Positions 24,378-35,675 of a stretch of 64,000 nucleotides of DNA are shown piece by piece. The DNA is taken from the NCBI GenBank assembly GCA_014529385.2, contig CM043959.1, positions 93,880,529 to 93,944,528 of the forward strand, given 5' to 3'. Within the stretch, counting starts at the first letter, position 1; each line of letters begins with the position of its first letter. Made by a program: the position numbers and the translations under genes. The notes under the pieces were generated by a model. That model did no database searches. It was not told the origin of the DNA and saw only the letters and a program-made list of their open reading frames with translations. Source of the DNA: Adiantum capillus-veneris (lineage: Eukaryota > Streptophyta > Polypodiopsida > Polypodiales > Pteridaceae).

Positions 24378-26058
24378 TCAAGATGAACAAAAGATCAACT
24401 TCTCCTTGTTGACCACCTTTGTAAGCATGTATGCAGGATTTTCACTTGTATGTACCTTCCCTAGCTTTAGTTGTCCCTCTTCCAAAAGAGTGCATATGAA
24501 GTGATATCTCATGTCAATGTGCTTTGTCCTTGAATGAAAGGTTGACTTCTTCGCAAGATGGATAGCACTTTGGCTATCACTGTACAAGACACAATTGTCT
24601 TGTTTGAATCCAAGCCTTCTAAGAATCTGTGAAGCCACAAAATTTCTTTGCTTGCCTCTGTCACTGTTGCTTCCATGGTAGAAAGTGAGACCACTTTTTG
24701 CAGCTTTGAAGACCAGCTTACTGCTATGCCTTCAACCGTGAAGACATAGCCAGTAGTGCTCCTTTGACTATCTTTGTCACCTGCCATATCTACATTAGCA
24801 TACCCTTGAAGAAAAATATCAGCTCCTCCAAAATACAAATCATTTTTTTTTGTCCCTTTCAGATACCTAAGTATCCACTCCACAGCTGGCTAGTGCTCTT
24901 TACCTGGGTTTTCCATGAACCTACTTACAACTCCCATTGCATGTGCAATGTATGGCCTTGTCCAGACCATATCATACATAAGAAAACCTACTTCTGCAAC
25001 ATATGGAACTTTAGACATATAAGCTATCTCCTCTTGTGTCTTTGGACACATATCCTTGGTTAGTTTAAAGTGACCAGCCAAAGGTGTAGAAACCATTTTT
25101 TGTATTTTTCATTGCAAACCTTTCTATTACCTTCTTGATGTAATCCTCTTGAGATAGCTTTATTGTCTTCTTCGTCCTTTCCATTGATATCTTCATACCA
25201 AGTATCCTCTTTGCAGCACCTAAATCTTTCATTGAAAAAGATTTAGATAACTCCTCTTTTAGGTCTTTGATGTCCTGCATGTTAGCACTTGCAATCAACA
25301 TGTCATCAACATACAACATTAGGATGATGAACTTTCCATCTCCCAAATTCTTTGTGTAGACGCAGTGATCTGAGTTGCATCTTGTGAATCCATGATCCAA
25401 CATCCATCGATATAACTTCAAGTACCACTATCTTGATGCTTGTTCTAAACCATAAAATCTTTTCTTTAGTTTGCAAATAATTTTCTCTTTACCTTTTACT
25501 TCATACCCCTTTGGTTGAAGTATGTAAATGTCCTCATGTAAGTCACCGTGAGGGAATGCCGTATCTACATCCATTTGATCAAGATTTAAATCATGAGCAG
25601 CCACAAGGGTCAAGACAAGCCTAATTGAATTCATTTTTACAACAGAAGAAAATATTTCATTGAAGTCAATACCTTTATTTTGAGAAAATCCTTTTACCAC
25701 AAGCCTAGGCTTGTACCTTTTCTTCCCATCTTCTTCTTCCTTCAACTTGTACACCCATTTGTTCTGAAGTGCCCACTTACCTTTAGGCAATTCAACCAAC
25801 TCCCATGTTTAGTTGTGATGCAATGAGTCCATCTCGGCTTGCATGCTGTTTATCCATTCTTTGGATTCGTGTTGCATAGCTTCCAGGTATGATTCCGGCT
25901 CTCCAGAATCTGAGATCAAGAGATGGTTGAAGGAAGGAATAAACATTTTTGAGGTCTAATTGCTCTTGTAGATCTTTGGGCAATAGGTTGAGTCTCATCA
26001 TTTGGTTGACGTTGTTGTATGTTGTCACCGTTTGCACTCCTTGAGTCTTCAACGTCCT
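24378..26058 (-). pseudogene. Decayed Ty1/copia polyprotein C-terminal half (reverse transcriptase, RNase H)
   Basis: Minus-strand pieces run from 26052 to 24378. The reverse transcriptase begins ALQNKWVYKLKEEEDGKKRY (25799 onwards), keeps GIDFNEIF, HDLNLDQMDVDTAF and the active-site LMLYVDDMLIAS in 25421-25065, and continues into RNase H (GYANVDMAGDKDSQRSTTGY, ILWLHRFLE, VLYSDSQSAIHLAKKS). Stops and frameshifts separate the frames; the pre-RT part (26052-25792) is shifted relative to the homologous stretch at 30.9 kb. Integrase, protease and gag are missing, so this is a 5'-truncated copy of the same family as the plus-strand element at 30472-33383. Confidence 0.85.
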
Positions 26059-26826
26059 CTAGCATTATGAAAAATATGAACCCTCTAGGGACCCTTTGGG
26101 ATTAAGGTTAATTAGAGGCCAGCCAATGAGAAGAGGGTGGTGGACACACTCTATGCCCTCAAAAATGTAGGGGGACAAAGTAGTCTTACACTTCTTAAAT
26201 GGGCTCTTACCTAGTGAGAAGGTGGGGTGGGGGGGGAGGGTGGGCCATATGGAACCTCCAACTTCCCTCCTTTTTTATCCGGTTATGAAAAATCCCCAAA
26301 AATTTGAAAATTTTCAAAATTTTCAAAACTCAAAATTTATCTTCTTAAAACCTCCCTAAATCTATTTTATGGTCAAAAAAACATTTTTTGACCTTAAAAA
26401 GTCAAAACGTGCACCAAAAACCCTAAAATTAAACTTTTTTAAAAACTTTTAAAAACTCATTTTTTACTATCCAGAGCTCCCTCAAAAGTAGTCCTTAGGC
26501 AAAAAGTTATTTTCTCTCTCTAGAACCCCTTTTCCAACCCCTCCTTGGTTGCAACCATCACACTCATCCTCTACTCCAACACTCTCTCTCTACACCATCT
26601 CCATTGCTACAGCAAGGAAGCTCCTCTCTCCTCCCCTACCACCTTGCATTGCCACACCAAGCAAGGGTTATCCACCTTCTCCTTCCATTGCCACACCAAG
26701 CAAGGGTTATCCACCTTCTCCTCCCATTGCCACAAGGGTTAACCACCTTCTCCTATCACTTTATCCCACCTACATTGTAGCAACAAGCAAGGTCCTGCTC
26801 CTCCTCCTAATTTTCTTTGCTCAAGC
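26059..26826. other. Left flank and probable 5' region of the gene at 26827
   Basis: AT-rich sequence with no ORF of note. The block 26493-26523 ends GTTATTTTCTCTCTCTAG and matches, inverted, GTTACTTTCTCTCTCTAG at 41044-41069 (17 of 18 positions). A 40-bp segment around CACACCAAGCAAGGGTTATCC is repeated at about 26655-26740. Confidence 0.4.
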
Positions 26827-28149
26827 ATGGCCAACTCTACTTCGCAAAAGCGGCCAAAGGATGAGGTCACAGCACTTGCATGCCATAACACTAGAGGTAT
26901 AGATGATGAGTGGGTGCCACAAGAGTTCACCAAAGATGCTTAGGTATACATGCAACCATCTGCTATTGGCCCTCATCGTGTGCGGAATCATGCAAACTTG
27001 GATCTTCATTGGAAAGGAAAGCTTCTTGGCTTCAAGAATCGAAAAGACAAGGGGACCGTAGCCATTGTGCAACATGTTTTCTCAATGTCAACCATGCAAT
27101 TGCACCAACCACCTCGATTTCCAACACATTGTAAGTACATGTTTTGAAAATACAAAGCTAGGTGTGAAATCACAGTGTAATGTTATTATAATTTCATACT
27201 TCAGATTTGCCATGCATTTATAGTCATATTTCCATCCACGTTGGTGGAGGAGAAACCACTACATAGTCTCTCTGGCACATTCAATGCTATACATGCGGAT
27301 ATTGGAGCAACAATGTTCCCACATCTTTGCCCAACCAAACTGGTTCAAAGAAGGATTTTCTTCTATTCTCACTCCTATATTGTGCCTACTTCTACACAAG
27401 CATTTGGACCCATCAAAGTAACTTCCTTATTAAGTATGGAGTGGCCGGTGCTAGATTTGTGTTCGGTAGCATCTTTCAAGCAAAAGGTGATAATAGATGT
27501 CCAAAACTCTTTGAAATACTATAAAGCTTCTAGGTCTGTGGGCTTGAGTTGGTGTTTGCCTATTCATTGTTTTGTGCATATTTTTAAAGAGTTTGGATTT
27601 GTGGAGACTACCACAATGCTAGACGTGCATTACGAGGAATTAGGAAGGCTTTTAGAAGAGGACTGGGGTTTTGTGGAGGGCATGCACAACAGGGACCGGT
27701 ATCGTTGTAAGGTTGGAGCTTCAAGTATTGGAATACGCCATTTGAAATCCCGTACCTCCTTGTAAATACAATTTCACTATGATCGTTGGATGTGCAAGCC
27801 TGGAGTGTGGACTCCCTTACAGAGTGTAGACGGTGCTATTGCAAGCTTTGACATTGCAGTGAAGATGCCCAACGATGCTTTGGAGGCAGTCCAAGTGAAC
27901 AAGCATTGGGCTCTCAGTAATGTGCATGAACATTTGGTTATTATGGGTTTTGAGGCCCTTCAACAAGCACAATTTTGTTTACAAGGTCACAAGGTGAGAA
28001 TCCATCCACCACATTTTTAATACATCATGGTTTGTCGATCATTGGATGCTTATTGTAATGAATGTCCGCAGATTGGGAAGAGAATGGAAGACAAATTGAA
28101 GGTCGAGGAGGACTGGGGGATGGATGGAACTATGCTATCGATCTTATAA
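26827..28149 (+). pseudogene. Unrecognised three-exon gene, interrupted
   Basis: Exon 1 (26827-27130) starts MANSTSQKRPKDEV and includes LHWKGKLLGFKNRKDKGTVA; it has one stop (TAG 26941) and ends at a consensus donor GTAAGT. The first intron is 27131-27204 (acceptor CTTCAG) but changes frame. Exon 2 (27205-27993) is open for about 260 codons apart from TAA at 27763; segments include HYEELGRLLEEDWGFVEGMH and NKHWALSNVHEHLVIMGFEA. The second intron, 27994-28071 (GTGAGA...CGCAG), joins in frame to a last exon ending at TAA 28147. I do not recognise the family. The intron structure and open frames argue for a recently living gene. It faces inward from a short block also found, inverted, near 41.05 kb. 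Confidence 0.4.
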
Positions 28150-28390
28150 CTTTGTAACTCTTGCAATTTTGAAAACGATCCCCGATGTAATCAACATGAT
28201 TTGCTTTGGCAAATCATGTCTTTGAATATAATTTTTTGCATTGAGACGAGAAATCATTTTTTGGTGAAAGTGACTTTTTTCTTTTTTTAAGTCTTTAAAA
28301 AAGGGACCATTATAAAAGGGGGGCCGCCTAACTCATTCACTATTTTCACTTTTGCAACTCTTGAGCTCCTCCACTCTCTATCTACACCCC

Positions 28391-30477
28391 ATGCTAGACA
28401 TGGATGCTTCCACAGCCTCTGCATCTGCACCCACATCTACCCCTTTGTCACGCTTCATCCTCTTCCTTGAGGACACCAAATACAAAGGGAAGTTGGACCT
28501 CCACACCTTTTTTACTCGTCTCCTTGACCTCGACGCCACAATTCCCTTCACATGGATGCATTTGCCAAGATTTTTGCGTTCATGGAAGAGCACATTATAA
28601 AATATTTTGTATCTATCTCCCCACATGCAGGGATCTGGGTGACTTGCGATCTTTTGCGCTATATACACAAAGGTGATCGCCCATTCTCCAAGTGGTTGCA
28701 ATGATTCCAAGAAATTGCCATCGACGCAGGCCATTTCTTGACGAGCAAGCCCCAGGGGTGTCAGCGCTCAAGAAGCGCAATTTGGGGGTGGAGTACCTTT
28801 CTCGGCTTGCAACATTTATCTTCTTGGTGAGTGAGGAACCTGATTTGGAGGAGCTCCGCTTACCACACCTTCAGGTTGGGTCCTTTATCAAGGACACCAA
28901 GGAGCAGGAGGTTATCCCCATGAACCTTGCAGCGGAAGGAAAGACACTCCGGCTCGAGTACCCTAGGGGGCTCGAGCAAGTGGTTGAGAAATCCATAGTT
29001 GTGGCTGGCTCTAGTGACACTCCAGTGCCACTACCATTGACGGATGTGGCTATCCCAAAAATAGAAAGCAGCCGCTTCTCCTCAGTGGTAGTGGATGGGG
29101 AGGAGTATGTGTTTATGCATGATTTGGAGAAAGCATTTGGCCTGCGCATGGATGAATGCTTGAGCGTGCTATGCAACAGTACCAAATGTCCCTTAGACAA
29201 TACGCCAGATGCCCTAGAAAGTAATCTTGCTAGTTGGGGACTCTGTTGCTGACACTATTGCAGTTGTATGTGCCCTAGTGACACTCCAGTGCCACTACCA
29301 TTGACGGATGTGGCTATCCCAAAGGTAGAAATCAGCCGCTTCTCCTCAGTGGTAGTGTATGGGGAGGAGTATGTGTTTATGCATGATTTGGAGAAAGCAT
29401 TTGGCCTGGCATGGATGAATGCTTGAGCGTGCTATGCAACAATACCAAATGTCCCTTAGACAATACGCCAGATGCCATAGAAAGTAAGCTCTTGCCAGTT
29501 GGGGACTCTGTTGCTGACACTATTGCAGTTGTATGTACCCTAGTGACACTCCAGTGCCACTACCATTGACGGATGTGGCTATCCCAAAGGTAGAGATCAA
29601 CCGCTTCTCCTCAGTGGTAGTGGATGGGGAGGAGTATGTGTTTATGCATGATTTGGAGAAAGCATTTGGCCTGCGCATGGATGAATGCTTGAGCGTGCTA
29701 TGCAATAGTACCAAATGTCCCTGAGACAATACACCAAATGCCCTAGAAAGTAAGATCTTGCTAGTTGGGGACTCTGTTGCTGACACTATTGCAGTCGTAT
29801 GTGCGGAGTTCCTGGCAGCAGAGTAGTTGCACGTGACTGAGGAAGAATTCCAAGCCACGCAAGCCAAGGTTGAGGCCGCTAGGATGCCTATGCCATTATG
29901 AAACCTCCCATCTGATGATCCAAAGCTCGTAGCTACGGTGCATGGGAGCATTGACTTGGATGCAAAGGGCAACAGGGAGGAGGACGACAAGGAGCAGGAG
30001 GTAAACTGTATCCTAATTTTCATGTTACTATTTTATCCTTCATTGTCTTTTTTCTCAACCTTCATTGGTTTATGGCAGGATGTCGTGGAGCTTGATGATT
30101 TTTCTACAAGGATGGGTGGCAAGCGGACGGGCTTTGGACCTCAAGCTTCCCTTGCGCATTACCTAGGACAACTCCCCCCTGGCGATGTGGCCATTATCCA
30201 TAATGAATTTACTCCCCAAGCCCATTTTATGACTTGGTCGTTGAAAGCTTTGAGCAAGTTTTTGTGTTTGAGCACCATTGCTCAAACTGCGCATCTTGTG
30301 TTCCTAGTGCGTAGATCCCTTGTATGCACAACGTTTGGCACTGGCTTTCGTGCTAAAGTGCTTGCCCAGATAGGGATACATGCTTCCATTGGCTCAACTG
30401 ACCCAAAGGACATAGCGCAATCCCTCTTGATTGGGGAGTTGCCTTACGCGCAAGATAGGCGCCAGGAAATGTGTTAA
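28391..30477 (+). pseudogene. Unrecognised gene with an internal 265-bp triplication
   Basis: A TATA box (TATAAAAG, 28311-28318) lies 73 bp before the ATG at 28391. The product begins MLDMDASTASASAP, continues FILFLEDTKYKGKLDLHTFF and, after frameshifts and a stop near 28703, KKRNLGVEYLSRLATFIFLV. A module with VVVDGEEYVFMHDLEKAFGL and ECLSVLCN is then repeated three times. After the repeats the frame reads to a 78-bp, frame-neutral intron at 30001-30078 (GAG/GTAAAC, GGCAG/GAT) and an open last exon with GKRTGFGPQASLAHYLGQL and PPGDVAIIHNEF. A copia element inserted at 30471/30472; beyond it (33384 on) the frame reads VKKIMNSSYT and stops. No family recognised. Confidence 0.4.
29011..29803 (+). 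repeat. Tandem triplication, unit 264-265 bp
   Basis: Three near-identical units begin CTAGTGACAC at 29011, 29275 and 29540. Each encodes the VVVDGEEYVFMHDL module and ends with a piece reading GGGGACTCTGTTGCTGACAC. The second unit has lost a base near 29409 and the unit length is not uniformly a multiple of three, so the reading frame is broken across the array. High similarity indicates recent duplication. Confidence 0.9.
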
Positions 30478-30618
30478 GTATGGAGCCTGATTTACCCTTG
30501 TAATTTTCTGTGGTAAAAGCGCACATTTGTAAGGCCCCCATTATGAGGAGAAGCCATCGTGCGTGAAGGAAAATCACTCACCGAAAACCAAAATTTTCAC
30601 GGACAAGAATCAGGGGCA

Positions 30619-32545
30619 CATAGATAGAAGCCTAAGATCAAAGTTAGATGCAAAGTCCAAAAAGTGTTTCTTCATTGGCTATGGAGAAGGAGACTTTGGG
30701 TATCGCCTATGGAATCCTGAAGATGGTAAAATCTTAAGGAGTAGGGATGTAATTTTTAACGAACAAAATATGTACAAAGATTACTTGGAAAGAAAACAAA
30801 CAAAAGAAACAGGTGATGAGTACATGGAGATTGAGGATGGTGAAGACTCAAGGACTGCAAATGGTGATAATGTGCAACAACGTCAACCAAATGAGGAGCC
30901 TCAACCTATTCCCCGAAGATCTACAAGAGCAAGTAGACCTCCAGAAAGGTTTGTTCCTTCCTTCAACCATCTATTGATCTCAGATTCTGGAGAGCCGGAA
31001 TCATATGAAGAAGCTATGCAACATGAATCCAAAGAAGAATGGACGAAGAGCATGCAAGTGGAGATGGACTCACTACATCGCAACCAAACATGGGAGTTGG
31101 TTGACTTGCCTAAAGGTAAGCGGGCACTTCAAAACAAATGGGTGTACAAGCTAAAGGAAGAACAAGGTGGGAAGAAAAGGTACAAGTCTAAGCTTCTGGT
31201 AAAAGGTTTTTCTCAGAAGAAAGGTATTGACTTCAATGAAATATTTTCTCCTGTTGTAAAAATGAACTCAATTAGGCTTGTCTTAAGCCTTGTGGCTGCT
31301 CATGATCTAAATCTCGAGCAAATGGATGTAAATACGGCATTCCCTCACGGTGACTCAGAGGAGCAAATCTACATGCTTCAACCAAAGGGGTATGAAGTAA
31401 AAGGTAAGGAGAAAATGGTTTGCAGATTAAAGAAGAGCTTGTATGGTTTAAAGCAAGCATCAAGACAATGGTACTTGAAGTTTAATCGATGGATGTTGGA
31501 TCATGGATTCACAAGATGCAACTCGGATCACTGCGTCTACACGGAGAATTTGGGAGATGGGAAATTCATCATCCTAATGCTGTATGTTGATGACATGTTG
31601 ATTGCAAGTGCTAACATGCAGAACATCAAAGACCTAAAAGAGGAGCTGTCCAAATCTTTTTCAATGAAAGATTTAGGTGCTGCAAAGAGGATACTTGGTA
31701 TGAAAATATCAAGGGACAGGACGAAGAAGACAATAAAGCTATCTCAAGAAGATTACATCAAGAAGGTACTAGAAAGGTTTGCAATGCAAAATACAAAACC
31801 AGTTTCTACACCTTTGGCTGGTCATTTTAAACTAACGAAGGATATGTGTCCAAAGACACAAGAGGAGATAGCCTATATGTCTAAAGTTCCATATGCTGCA
31901 GCGGTAGGTTCTCTAATGTATGCTATGGTCTAGACAAGGCCAGACATTGCACATGCAGTGGGAGTTGTGAGTAGGTTCATGGACAACCCAGGTAAAGAGC
32001 ATTGGCAAGCTGTGAAGTGGATACTTAGGTATCTAAAAGGGACAACAACAAATGCTTTGTATTTTGGAGGAACTGATATTTTTCTAGAAGGGTATGCTGA
32101 TGCAGATATGGCAGGTGACAAAGATACTCGAAGGAGCACTACTGGCTATGTGTTCACGGTTGGAGGCACAACAGTAAGCTGGGCTTCAAAGCTGCAAAAA
32201 GTGGTTTCATTTTCTACCACGGAAGCAGAGTATGTAGCAATGACGGAGGCAAGCAAAGAAATTCTGTGGCTTCACAGATTCTTAGAAGAGCTTGGATTCA
32301 AACAAGACAATTGTGTCTTGTACAGTGATAGCCAAAGCGCTATCCATCTTGCGAAGAACTCAGCCTTTCATTCAAGGACAAAGCAGATTGAGGTGAGATA
32401 TCACTTCATACGCACTCTTTTGGAAGAGGGACAACTAAAGCTAGGAAAGGTGCATACAAGTGACAATCCTGCAGACATGTTTACAAAGGTGGTCAACAAG
32501 GAGAAGTTGAGCTTTTGCTCATCTTCAATCGGCATTCAAGGATAA
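30619..32545 (+). pseudogene. Ty1/copia polyprotein remnant (end of integrase, reverse transcriptase, RNase H)
   Basis: One frame spans the region and is broken by a single stop, TAG at 31931-31933, at a site where related copies have tryptophan (MVWTRPDIAHA-type context). Order: KLDAKSKKCFFIGYGEGDFG (integrase end), an acidic linker, reverse transcriptase from KALQNKWVYKLKEEQ-type sequence with DFNEIFSPVVKM, QMDVNTAFPHGD and the catalytic YVDD at 31583-31594, then RNase H with YADADMAGDKDTRRSTTGYV, STTEAEYVAMTEASKEILWL and DSQSAIHLAKNS. The reading starts inside LTR sequence, so no normal initiation exists. A polypurine tract CCAAGTGGGAGATT precedes the 3' LTR. The near-intact frame suggests a fairly recent element. 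Confidence 0.9.
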
Positions 32546-32605
32546 GAAGCCAGAATGGAAAGCAGTCACAGGTTTGGTTTGGAGATCAGTCTCCAAGTGG
32601 GAGAT

Positions 32606-33383
32606 TGTTAAGTATGGAGCCTGATTTACCTTTGTAATTTTCTGTGGTAAAAGTGCACATTTGTAAGGCCCCCATTATGAGGAGAAGCCATCGTGCGTGA
32701 AGGAAAATCACTCACCGGAAACCAAAATTTTCACGGACAAGAATCAGGGGCAACTTTAAAGGCCTCGGGGGCGGAGGCCCCCAAGACTTTTTTTTTCGCC
32801 GGAATATTATGGCCGGACGGCGGCCGAAAAGTGGTCGGAAAACAACCGGTCGGTTGGCCGGTGGCCGGTAGTTAATGGCCGATGGCCGATGGTCGGAAGT
32901 CAATGGTCGGTGGTCACAAGTCAATGGCCGGTGGCCGAATTCAAAAGCGGACTTGTCTTCTCAAGGGCGGCCACACATGGGCGGATTGGAGGGTCCGATT
33001 TGGACTTATTCGCACAAGAGCGGCTACACATGGCTGTCTCTCATAAGAGAGGGCAGCCCTTTTGGCCTATAAAAGGAGGCCATTTCTACATACATTTCAT
33101 AGTGTGAAGTTGATGCAACAAGGTGAGTGTGAGGTGGTGAGAGTGAAGCAAGGCGGGAGCTCCATTAAGGGTATAATCCCTTTGTAAACTACTTCTTGTT
33201 TTGAAGTACTAAAGCCATTGAGTGGCTGCTTTTCCGTGGACGTAGCCCACATTGGGTGAACCACGTATATCGTGTGTACTCTCTCTCTCTCTCTCTACTC
33301 TATAATCTCGTGTATATAAATCTGTCTCTCTCCATTAAGTAATCTACTCAATTATCTATTTAGCTACGTCTTATTTCCTAACA
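32606..33383 (+). repeat. Complete 3' LTR of the copia derivative
   Basis: Starts TGTTAAGTATGG and ends TTTCCTAACA. It contains a CCGG-rich block of short tandem variants of GGCCGATGGTCGGAAGTCAATGG type (32810-32945), a TATA box (CCTATAAAAGG near 33065-33076) and a short (CT)n run near 33279-33297. Its first ~147 bp are nearly identical to 30472-30618. Confidence 0.9.
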
Positions 33384-33643
33384 AAATGGTCAAGAAAATT
33401 ATGAACTCCTCATATACATGATGTAAAATCATCGTTTTGGAAGTAATAAAAAATATTTGGAATTGTCTCTCTATCTTGAAAATTCTTAGATGTGATTTGT
33501 CAATCTTGAAAATTGTTATGATTGGTGATATGTTTCAATAAGCTATCTTTTTTGCTTAAAGTAACAACACAACGGAAGTTGGATGCACATGATACTGGAA
33601 AAAATATAAAACACATTTGAGTGAGAAGTGGTTTCTCTAAAGT

Positions 33644-33888
33644 AATGATGCAAAACCAATTCTTTTTAGTTAATTTATGTATTTTAAGTATCCTATGGGG
33701 TAGAGATGCCTACCAAGAGCAAAAAAAAGGATGGCCACAAGGGTGCACAAATGGCCCATCCACCAGTTTTGGATAGCCCATTTGCGTGCCCTTGTGGCCA
33801 CCCTTTTTTTGGCACCTGGTAGGCTTATCTATCCCCTAGGATACTTAAAAAACACAAATTTATTGAAAGCAAATGGTTTTGCATCATT
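33644..33888. repeat. Foldback repeat 1
   Basis: Outer arms AATGATGCAAAACCA (33644-33658) and TGGTTTTGCATCATT (33874-33888) are perfect inverse complements. Pairing continues inward through GTATCCTATGGGG / CCCCTAGGATAC and GGCCACAAGGG / CCCTTGTGGCC to the centre. It resembles a small foldback or MITE-like element. Confidence 0.85.
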
Positions 33889-33894
33889 AATTTA

Positions 33895-34183
33895 GATGGA
33901 GCCTTGTGGCCACCCTTTTTATGGCAATTTCAGCATATGTTAACACTCAAGGACACTAGAAAAGGTGAAATCAATTCTGAATTTAAGTTTTCCAGCACAC
34001 TATCACTTGCTTTAGCTCTACCTAGTACACCCCTACACCAAAAAACCCAATTACATTGGACATTTGAAAAATCCAAATTAATGTTGCATAGACACTTGGT
34101 TTCACAATATGTTAACTTTTTGATATCCTATGGGGAATTCAAAGCTTGAATGGCCAAAAAAAGGGTGGCCACAAGGCTCCATC
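33895..34183. repeat. Inverted repeat unit linking the two foldbacks
   Basis: A 26-bp block beginning GATGGAGCCTTGTGGCC (33895-33920) recurs as an exact inverse complement at 34158-34183 (ending GGCCACAAGGCTCCATC). The interior contains the first copy of a ~115-bp direct repeat (34036-34150; second copy 34430-34544). Confidence 0.8.
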
Positions 34184-34189
34184 TAAAGT

Positions 34190-34412
34190 AATGATGCAAA
34201 ACCAATTGCTTTTAGTAAATTTGTTTTTTTTAAGTATCCTGGGGGGTAGAGAAGCCTACCAGGTGCCAAAACAAGGGTGGCCACAAGGGCGTGCAAATGG
34301 GCCATCCAAAACTGGTGGATGGGACATTTGTGCACCCTTGTGGCCACTCTTTTTTTTGCACCTGGTAGGCATCTCTACCCCCTAGGATACTTAAAATACA
34401 TAAATTAACTAA
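34190..34412. repeat. Foldback repeat 2, direct copy of foldback 1
   Basis: Starts with the same AATGATGCAAAACCA and has the same internal palindromic order (GTATCCTGGGGGGTAG / CTACCCCCTAGGATAC; GGCCACAAGGGCG / CACCCTTGTGGCC), but the right outer arm is missing. Copies 1 and 2 together with 33895-34183 make a compound palindromic region of about 770 bp. Confidence 0.8.
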
Positions 34413-34670
34413 AAGAAATTCATTAACTGCACCAAAAGGCCCAATTACATTGGACATTTGAAAAACCTATTTTATTGTTGTATAGACACCTGGTTTCACA
34501 ATATGTTAACTTTTTTGATATCTTATGGGTAAACAGAACTTGAAATTGCAAAGTCATCTCATTACAAAGATAATAGACGCAGTACTCACAACTGTTGATC
34601 ATATTGTCGTTAGAAAGTCAAAATATTACAAAGATAAGGGTGTGCAATACAAAAAGAGGGGTAACTTCGG

Positions 34671-35534
34671 CTAATGCTCGAAGTCTCGTCGCAGTGGACG
34701 TGCAAGCTACATATCTTTTGGCTGTATTGTCACTTGCTTTGCATGAATGGTGCATAGGTTGGTATCTTTCAACACCGAAATGATGTGGGCCTCTGCAGCT
34801 TCTTGAATAACCTCTAGCGCTATTGCTTGCATTCTATATTGATTTCCATAGCTTTGAAGCACCACCTTCATTGTGCGATCAAAGGGGGCGCGTTGAATCA
34901 AAAGCTCTGTAGTCTTCTGGTAGTGGCGGATTTTTGTGAATGCCCTTGCTATTTTTCGGTGCCGCTGCGATTATCTTGGGGCACTTGCACATTTGCTGGC
35001 TAGCGGCGTTTAGGCTTCTTGAAAAACTTAGACTTGCGCCTCTTTTGACTCATCCTCTTCCCTTGCCTGTCGATCTTGTGGTGTGGGGAGAGCTCCCTGG
35101 CCTCGAGGCAGTGTCTTCCCTCCAACGGGCACCCGGTGTGTGTGCGGTATTTTAGCTCGCAGCCATGGTGGCTCACTCTTTGATTCAGTGTCTGTATGGA
35201 CCACCCGAGTCCTCGATGGTCCTGCTTGTGATTGGTGGCGCGACGGCTCCTCCCTATCAGACTTTGTTGTTTGCTGGCCCTCTTCTTCTCTCCAGTGCTG
35301 GGCACGTTGCTTCATTCTTTTTCTAGGTGTTATATCTTGAGGATGTGGAGATTCAACAACCCTCGATGACTCTGGTGCCCTACTACCATGCCCACTGCTA
35401 GAAGAGTTCCTGGAACGGCCAGGTGTTCGTGGCCATTTTCTTGTGCCTTTAAGCCAAGCCAGCTTCTCACATCCTTGGAGGGTGTTTTTGTTGGCAGGCG
35501 GATGCTCTTTCGCAGTTTTTTTGGTGCGCGCCAT
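34671..35534 (-). pseudogene. Histone-H3-like pseudogene with a long N-terminal tail
   Basis: On the minus strand, a TATA box (TATAAATA, about 35590-35600) precedes an ATG at 35534 whose product begins MARTKKTAKEH, close to the histone H3 tail start (ARTKQTARK). A basic/Ser-rich tail of about 170 residues follows, with a likely frameshift near 35070 into QKRRKSKFFKKPKRR. After a second disruption (stops near 34973-35000) a histone fold is clear at 34970-34710: IRHYQKTTELLIQRAPFDR, then AIALEVIQEAAEAHIISVLK, then DTNLCTIHAKQVTIQPKDM. H3 has IRKYQKSTELLI, ALQEASEAYLVGLF and DTNLCAIHAKRVTIMPKD at the same spots. TAG (34707-34709) replaces the next codon, Gln in H3, followed by LARPLRRD. The loop 1 length is that of ordinary H3, without the insertion typical of plant CENH3. 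Divergence plus frame breaks mark a pseudogene. Confidence 0.65.
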
Positions 35535-35675
35535 TTCGTATGGTAAAAGCTCACCTGTTCTTAAGAAATGAGTGGTTTATGAGAGCATACAATATTTATA
35601 AGGGACCATTTAAAAAGGGCCCTGCTCACACTAATTTTGAAAAAAAAAAACTATTATTTTTAAATAAACATGTCG

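Larger units (their letters stand above)
30472..33383 (+). mobile_element. Ty1/copia internal-deletion derivative with target-site duplication
   Basis: The left LTR begins TGTTAAGTATGG at 30472 but only its first ~147 bp remain (to 30618). The sequence then jumps directly into the late integrase/pre-RT coding region. The right LTR (32606-33383, 778 bp) is complete. Both ends are flanked by the same 5 bp, AAATG (30467-30471 and 33384-33388), so this is one insertion whose internal deletion removed most of the 5' LTR, primer site, gag, protease and integrase core. It inserted near the 3' end of the gene at 28391. Confidence 0.9.

Noticed and set aside
28871-30023. Long minus-strand ORFs opposite the triplicated unit
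   Set aside because: Antisense shadow of the plus-strand frame; it has the same triplication and no domain.
34707-34970. Calling the histone-fold region a CENH3 gene
   Set aside because: Loop 1 has ordinary H3 length and the frame is broken; the long tail alone is not enough.
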